Shown here: positions 59,403-64,000 of the stretch, piece by piece
Numbering within the stretch: position 1 is the stretch's first letter
Layout of the letters: the number at the start of each line of letters is the position of its first letter
Assembly (NCBI GenBank): GCA_025201765.1
Contig: MU623357.1
Span: 124,001-188,000, forward strand
From: Daldinia sp. FL1419
Taxonomy: Eukaryota; Ascomycota; Sordariomycetes; Xylariales; Hypoxylaceae
Length of the DNA: 64,000 bases
Direction: 5' to 3'
The notes under the pieces: generated by a model
Told to the model about the DNA's origin: nothing
Seen by the model: only the letters and a program-made list of their open reading frames with translations
Database searches by the model: none
Made by a program: the position numbers and the translations under genes

Positions 59403-62323
59403 ACGTTGACTCGGACTCGTGCATTAGACTTTATTAAGAGACGCAGGCGTTCTAGTCCCTAAATTGCATCAGATTCGCTTGGAGAATATTGGGCTGCGGT
59501 GTTCGCGATTGTTAAGTAATTACGAAGTCATACCCTGACCATTTGTCAATGGCGGGAACGAGGTATTGGCGTCGCCAGGAGTTGAATGTGTATGAATAAG
59601 CGCGGAAGTTGAGTTAGGAGCGGGCGATTTCATCGCTTCGTCACATCTAAGGTCTACCTCAGTTTTATCAACTTCGTAGGGCTTACTACATTGGGGGACG
59701 GGCGTAATAATTGCCAGTCAAAGTCAATCTGCAAAGCATGGTATCGCACTTTTTATCATACGTGTATAGTACAACGTAACTGAGGTTATTCTTGTAGGTT
59801 AGTATGGTTAGTTTAAACAGGTTACAGTTGGTCATGGAAGTAACAGCCACTTCCCTTTAGACGTCAGATTTATTTAGCGTTAATTATATTTGTCTCTTGG
59901 GGTTTGTATACCCATTTATTGTGACCTTACTTGGCTATCTCATGGAATTCAGTATTAACGCGGTACTATAACGTCGATGATAACCGGTATGTTTACATAG
60001 GTGCTTACCCACCTACACGTGCCGTTATTCGGGGAGATACCGGTTGATGAGTTCCGTAATAGTTCCTAGCTTAAATACACATATTGGTATTAATATGGGC
60101 ATGCTAAAGCGATAGTGCTGATCTACCCTGTGAAAAGTAGCGGATATTTGCATTGCCAACTGTCTTAGACAAATTGAGGCTCGTATACTAATGTAACGTC
60201 ACTGGCTTTAAAACAACGTCAGGTAAATGCATGATGATCAGATAAGATATCTTTTGTTTAGTTAATTTACATAGAAGAATGTGTAGGGGTTTGTGTGGGC
60301 GGCTCTCCATTGCATTGCATTACAGGCTGAATATACCGGACCAAACACTACCTAATGCAGGACATCGACATCCGAAACTCGCAGTGGATAATCTACTGCT
60401 CATGTGTGACCGAAGCACGCCAAACCCCAGAGCTTCCATATCTTCAGTTAAACTTATTAAATGACTACATCTTAAACCCTGTACGTTTTGATCTCTTAAC
60501 TTCTTTAGGGAACTACCCAGTTTAGATTTGCCATTTTCCGATACCCCCTACCTAAATCCTAATCCACCAAGCATAAAATACAGCGAGAGGCGTGCCGGGA
60601 GGCCAGTGTCTTTGTTATGTGCTAATGGATGAATCTAACGCCTAGCATCAGACGATGGCTTGAGCAGATAAGCGCGCTTGCTTGTAATGTACCACAACTA
60701 GGAGGTGCTTGAGGGAATGAGTATATATATTGTATTTGCAAGTAAGCAATAAGACATCATAGCATGAGTTATACCGAGATGACTCCTTAAATTAGAAGTT
60801 CTTTTCGAATATGCCCCAGTCCCTGAAAAGGATATATCCGTAGGTACATAGTAGATTTAGGAAGCCTTTGGGACAGCATAGTGCCTCTACGTAACCCTTT
60901 TCAGTTAGAAGACTTAATGATTAGCGGTTCGGGCCGGTATGTTAATAAAGACCAGAACAAACCTTGTAATTGGTACTAACGACAGTATATTACGAAGAAG
61001 TGAAAGTACGACACCTATCTGTGGGGAACTCCGGTCACAAGTCTTATAATTACCTACAGTAGGTAGTTGCCAAGTTAGCCCCTTTTGGCTTATATTACCA
61101 AATTGGGAAGGACAGGACAATCTTAGATGCTTCCATACCGAATCATTAGATTCTGTAAGCATTTGATCATTAAATGTATATGGGAATACTTGAACGCTCC
61201 AACTCGTTAAATATTTCCAATTACGAACACATCATTCTTGAACCTCATTGCTATATTAACGCCGACAGGACAGGATGTGGCCAGAAACGATGCGAATACT
61301 TAATATCAGTAGCTACCTCGTAAAATGTGTCGGCGAGCTTGCGCGTATCTTAGGTACTTTGGGGTACCTGTCCAAAGTATTGTGTAATCAAGTTGAGCTT
61401 GCTTTCCGAAGTCTGATAAGAGCAACCAACTGCTGGGAAATATCGAAGGGTTCGGCCGAAGCCTCTTTCGCATACAACCACCAACCTCTCTCTACCGGCT
61501 CAAGTTCTTAAACCAACTTATGTATGAGTTTGCTCTTTTAATGCCCCCTTCTGGATAGTGATTAATGATACAGGTATCCAGTTGCATTTATTAAGTATAG
61601 TCTTCCTGTTAAGCGGTAAATTACGACAGCATCGTTTGGGTTTTATGGGTACTTTGTTCTTACTGTGTTATTAGTTGCGAAACCCTAAAATTAGGTAGGT
61701 GATGATTAGGCCTGAATAAAGTAATGGTTGAATGGAATACGGGATTGAATTAATGGGATAGAAAAGATATTCTCGACGAGGCCCAAACTGCGGTGATGTC
61801 TAGGTTAGGTTGTGTTGTAACATTCAAACGTCCGCACAGTTTAGATGAGCCTGTCTGATGTCATGATCCTCGTAACCGTTCCTGTCACTCACAAGTCCGA
61901 ATCTGCTTGATGACTAATTAAGATGCATCCTAACATCTACAATACTTCCATGATATATGAATGTAATAATGTCCAAATGCTAGCTGTTTTTTCTTTTCTG
62001 TTTATGTTGTAAAAAACAGGAGTAAATATAATAAGCAAGGGAATTTATCCCATACCTCCGTCATTGTGAGCCAAGCTGCAGAAAAGCGGCTCTGAACAAT
62101 GTAGATGTAATCGACATCGAGTGATGTCATGACTCTCAATGTTTCCCGGCTGCGACCATTAATACCTATGTTCTTCGGTACCTGGTGTATATAGCGGCCT
62201 GCTCTCATTCTAATAAATTCAAATTGTCCATTTCTCAATCGTAATATCCCAATTGATAATATAAGTTAATACGTTTTGAATATTCAAAGGTCTAATTGAT
62301 TTCACTGGATTTTGCTATTCAAC
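59403..62323. other. Intergenic region
   Basis: These 2.9 kb of moderately AT-rich DNA lie between the two-TM gene and the SDR gene. Short frames (60279-60464, 60914-61162 -, 61275-61511, 62002-62238 -) show no conserved features or splice structure. Confidence 0.5.
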
Positions 62324-63340
62324 ATGTCCGACTCTCAATTCCAACAAGGCAAGTGGAATGCATACGATGGCATTTATATATTATAAAAGAGTACGTCGCT
62401 AATATAGGTCACAATGTAGGACATTCAGTCCCAGTAACTCATCAGGAATTCCCTGGGAAGGAGCACAAGCTACCCATCCAAGCCCAGTATGATGCCCTGC
62501 CTGCAGACGACGGAGGGTATCAGAAATACAAGGCTGCTGGTAAGCTCCAGGGGAAAAGGGCCATTATCACAGGCGGCGACTCGGGCATAGGCCGAGCTAC
62601 GGCTATACTTTTCGCTCTCGAAGGTGCCGATTCTCTTATCGTCTATCTCCCGGAAGAAGAGAAGGACGCCCAAGAAACGAAACGCATAGTAGAGTCCCAC
62701 GGGCAAAAGTGTCATCTCTTTTCCACCGACCTGACGAGTAAGAATAACTGCAAGAAGGTAGTCAGCGAGGCGCTGCAGAAGATGGGCCGTATTGATATCC
62801 TATTCAACAACGCCGCGTACCAGATGGTGAAGAGCAATATCCACGAACTGAGCGAGTAGGTTGACTCTTATCTGACACATTTGAATGCCGTCAATTAACA
62901 ATGATTCAAGGGACCAATGGCTACATACATTTAACACTAATATCCACCCCTTCTTCTATCTCGCCAAGTATTCACTACCTCATATGAAGCGGGGCGCAAC
63001 GATCATCAACAACGCCAGCATCAACGCCTACATTGGACGGCCCGACCTCCTTGACTACACATCAACGAAGGGCGCCATCGTCTCATTTACTCGAGGCCTC
63101 AGCAACCAGTTCGTGGACAAGGGTATCCGGGTTAACGCCGTCGCTCCAGGTCCGGTCTGGACCCCTCTTATCCCGGCTACCATGGACGACGAGGCGCAGA
63201 AGTCATTCACTAGTCCCATGGGCCGACCCGCGCAGCCCAGCGAGATAGCGACTTGTGTGGTATTCCTCGCATCTGCGGACAGCTCTGCACTCAGTGGCCA
63301 AACGATTCACTGCAACGGCGGCACCATCGTTAACGGCTAA
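62324..63340 (+). CDS. Short-chain dehydrogenase/reductase (SDR), NAD(P)-dependent
   Basis: Three exons, 62324-62348, 62408-62855 and 62911-63340, give 300 aa. Intron 1 appears to use a GC donor (GCAAGT) with a TAG acceptor, joining MSDSQFQQ to GHNVGHSVPV; intron 2 has a GTAGGT donor. The Rossmann motif TGGDSGIG (63-70) binds the cofactor. DILFNNAA, NNASINAY with the catalytic Ser, and YTSTK (Tyr207, Lys211) form the active site. PGPVWTPLIPAT and the end SGQTIHCNGG are typical of classical SDRs with an N-terminal extension (the YghA/glucose-dehydrogenase-like group). The substrate is unknown. Without splicing, a stop follows the ATG exon and another follows HELSE, so both introns are required. 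Confidence 0.87.
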
Positions 63341-64000
63341 GCTCAAAGTTCAAGCATAGGGCCCATCGGGTTTATACTTTAATAGAGGAGTTGATTTAGG
63401 ACATATGACATAAAGTTAATGCTTCGCTGCTGCGAAGGGCTTTGTAGAATGAGAATGCTGGGGTGCCTTAAGAAGTTTTGCGAATGAATAATGAGATTTA
63501 TGATAATAGCTTCGTTGCCCCTGCTGCTGTACCTTTTGCATTCGCGATACTTGGATATGAGCAATCAGATACGAGTAGCTTCAGCTGATTAGTACACAGC
63601 TGTGGGTGTGCCCTTCTAATGAGTACTAATAAGTGGCTACACCAGAAGAGAAATATAGTGTAAGAGTCTACACCTATCCTTCCACAGCTGGTATCTGGAT
63701 CGCAAACTTTTCTAGGAACTGAGGTTAGCACAAGTAATCTGAGCTTCAAAGATATTCGTTTGACGATGTTTTCATTTGTTTTTGAGGCCAGCTAGGTAGC
63801 AAGCATGTAAGTCATCTACCTGTTAAATATATACCTACCTAAGTACCTAGCACATATGAATGCCTACCCACGTAGACAGTAATCAGCAGTAAATATTGCC
63901 CTGGAGGCATAGGATTTTTCTGGGGGTTTAAGCCAACCAAATATGCTCCCTCACTCTCTAATCCAATATATTTTGTGCCATAACTCAACGTCCCCACATT
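63341..64000. other. Intergenic region at the window end
   Basis: These 660 bp follow the SDR gene. A TACCTACCTAAGTACCTAG motif lies near 63831-63850. The frames at 63379-63749 (-) have no conserved features. Confidence 0.5.

Noticed and set aside
1..64000. tRNA, 5S rRNA, CRISPR, bacterial operon or phage features
   Set aside because: I scanned by eye for B-box-like GGTTCGA-type sequences, 5S-like stretches and regular spaced repeats and saw no convincing case. A tRNAscan-SE or Rfam run would be decisive.

Overview
The window is a stretch of nuclear DNA from a filamentous ascomycete (Pezizomycotina, probably Sordariomycetes-like; the class is inference). The evidence is short 48-85 nt introns with GTA(A/T)GT-type donors and CTAAC-like branch points, a Zn(II)2Cys6 regulator, a fungal Ssr4-type SWI/SNF-RSC subunit, a Flc/TRP-like membrane protein and a GPI-anchored Cu-only superoxide dismutase-like protein. 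No bacterial operon, phage, CRISPR or intact transposon is visible.

Layout. Positions 1 to about 1785 are an extremely AT-rich, CpG-poor block with no gene, which looks like a RIP-degraded repeat. From 2.4 to 24 kb the window is gene-dense housekeeping DNA: a SLC35C2/TPT-like transporter (+), an RBM42-like RRM protein (-), 6-phosphogluconate dehydrogenase (+), Ssr4 (+), a Ser/Thr-rich secreted GPI-type protein (+), mitochondrial Qri7 (+), convergent proteasome beta5/Pre2 (-), and a Flc/TRP-like protein (-). From 24 to 37.4 kb genes are sparser: a large C2H2 zinc-finger protein (-), a two-exon DUF202 membrane protein (+), and a four-exon Zn2Cys6 protein (-).

From 37.4 to 64 kb most sequence is non-coding. 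Four recognisable or well-structured genes sit there: a Moco-sulfurase-like NifS-domain protein without MOSC domains (-, 47.4-49.2 kb), the Cu-only SOD-like protein (-, 55.0-55.9 kb), a three-exon two-TM microprotein (+, 59.0-59.4 kb) with a possible opposing minus-strand exon beside it, and an SDR oxidoreductase (+, 62.3-63.3 kb) whose first intron appears to be GC-AG.

The genes do not form one pathway. They are independent eukaryotic transcription units covering the pentose phosphate pathway, chromatin remodelling, mitochondrial tRNA t6A synthesis, the proteasome, membrane transport and cell-surface redox defence. Intergenic DNA is peppered with a palindromic AGGTACCT-centred motif and short tandem repeats. 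Exon joins were built by hand from splice signals and reading-frame closure. I did not find convincing evidence for a new multi-gene system; the most unusual items are the MOSC-less Moco-sulfurase relative in gene-poor DNA, three stop-free introns whose length is a multiple of three, and the dispersed palindrome.
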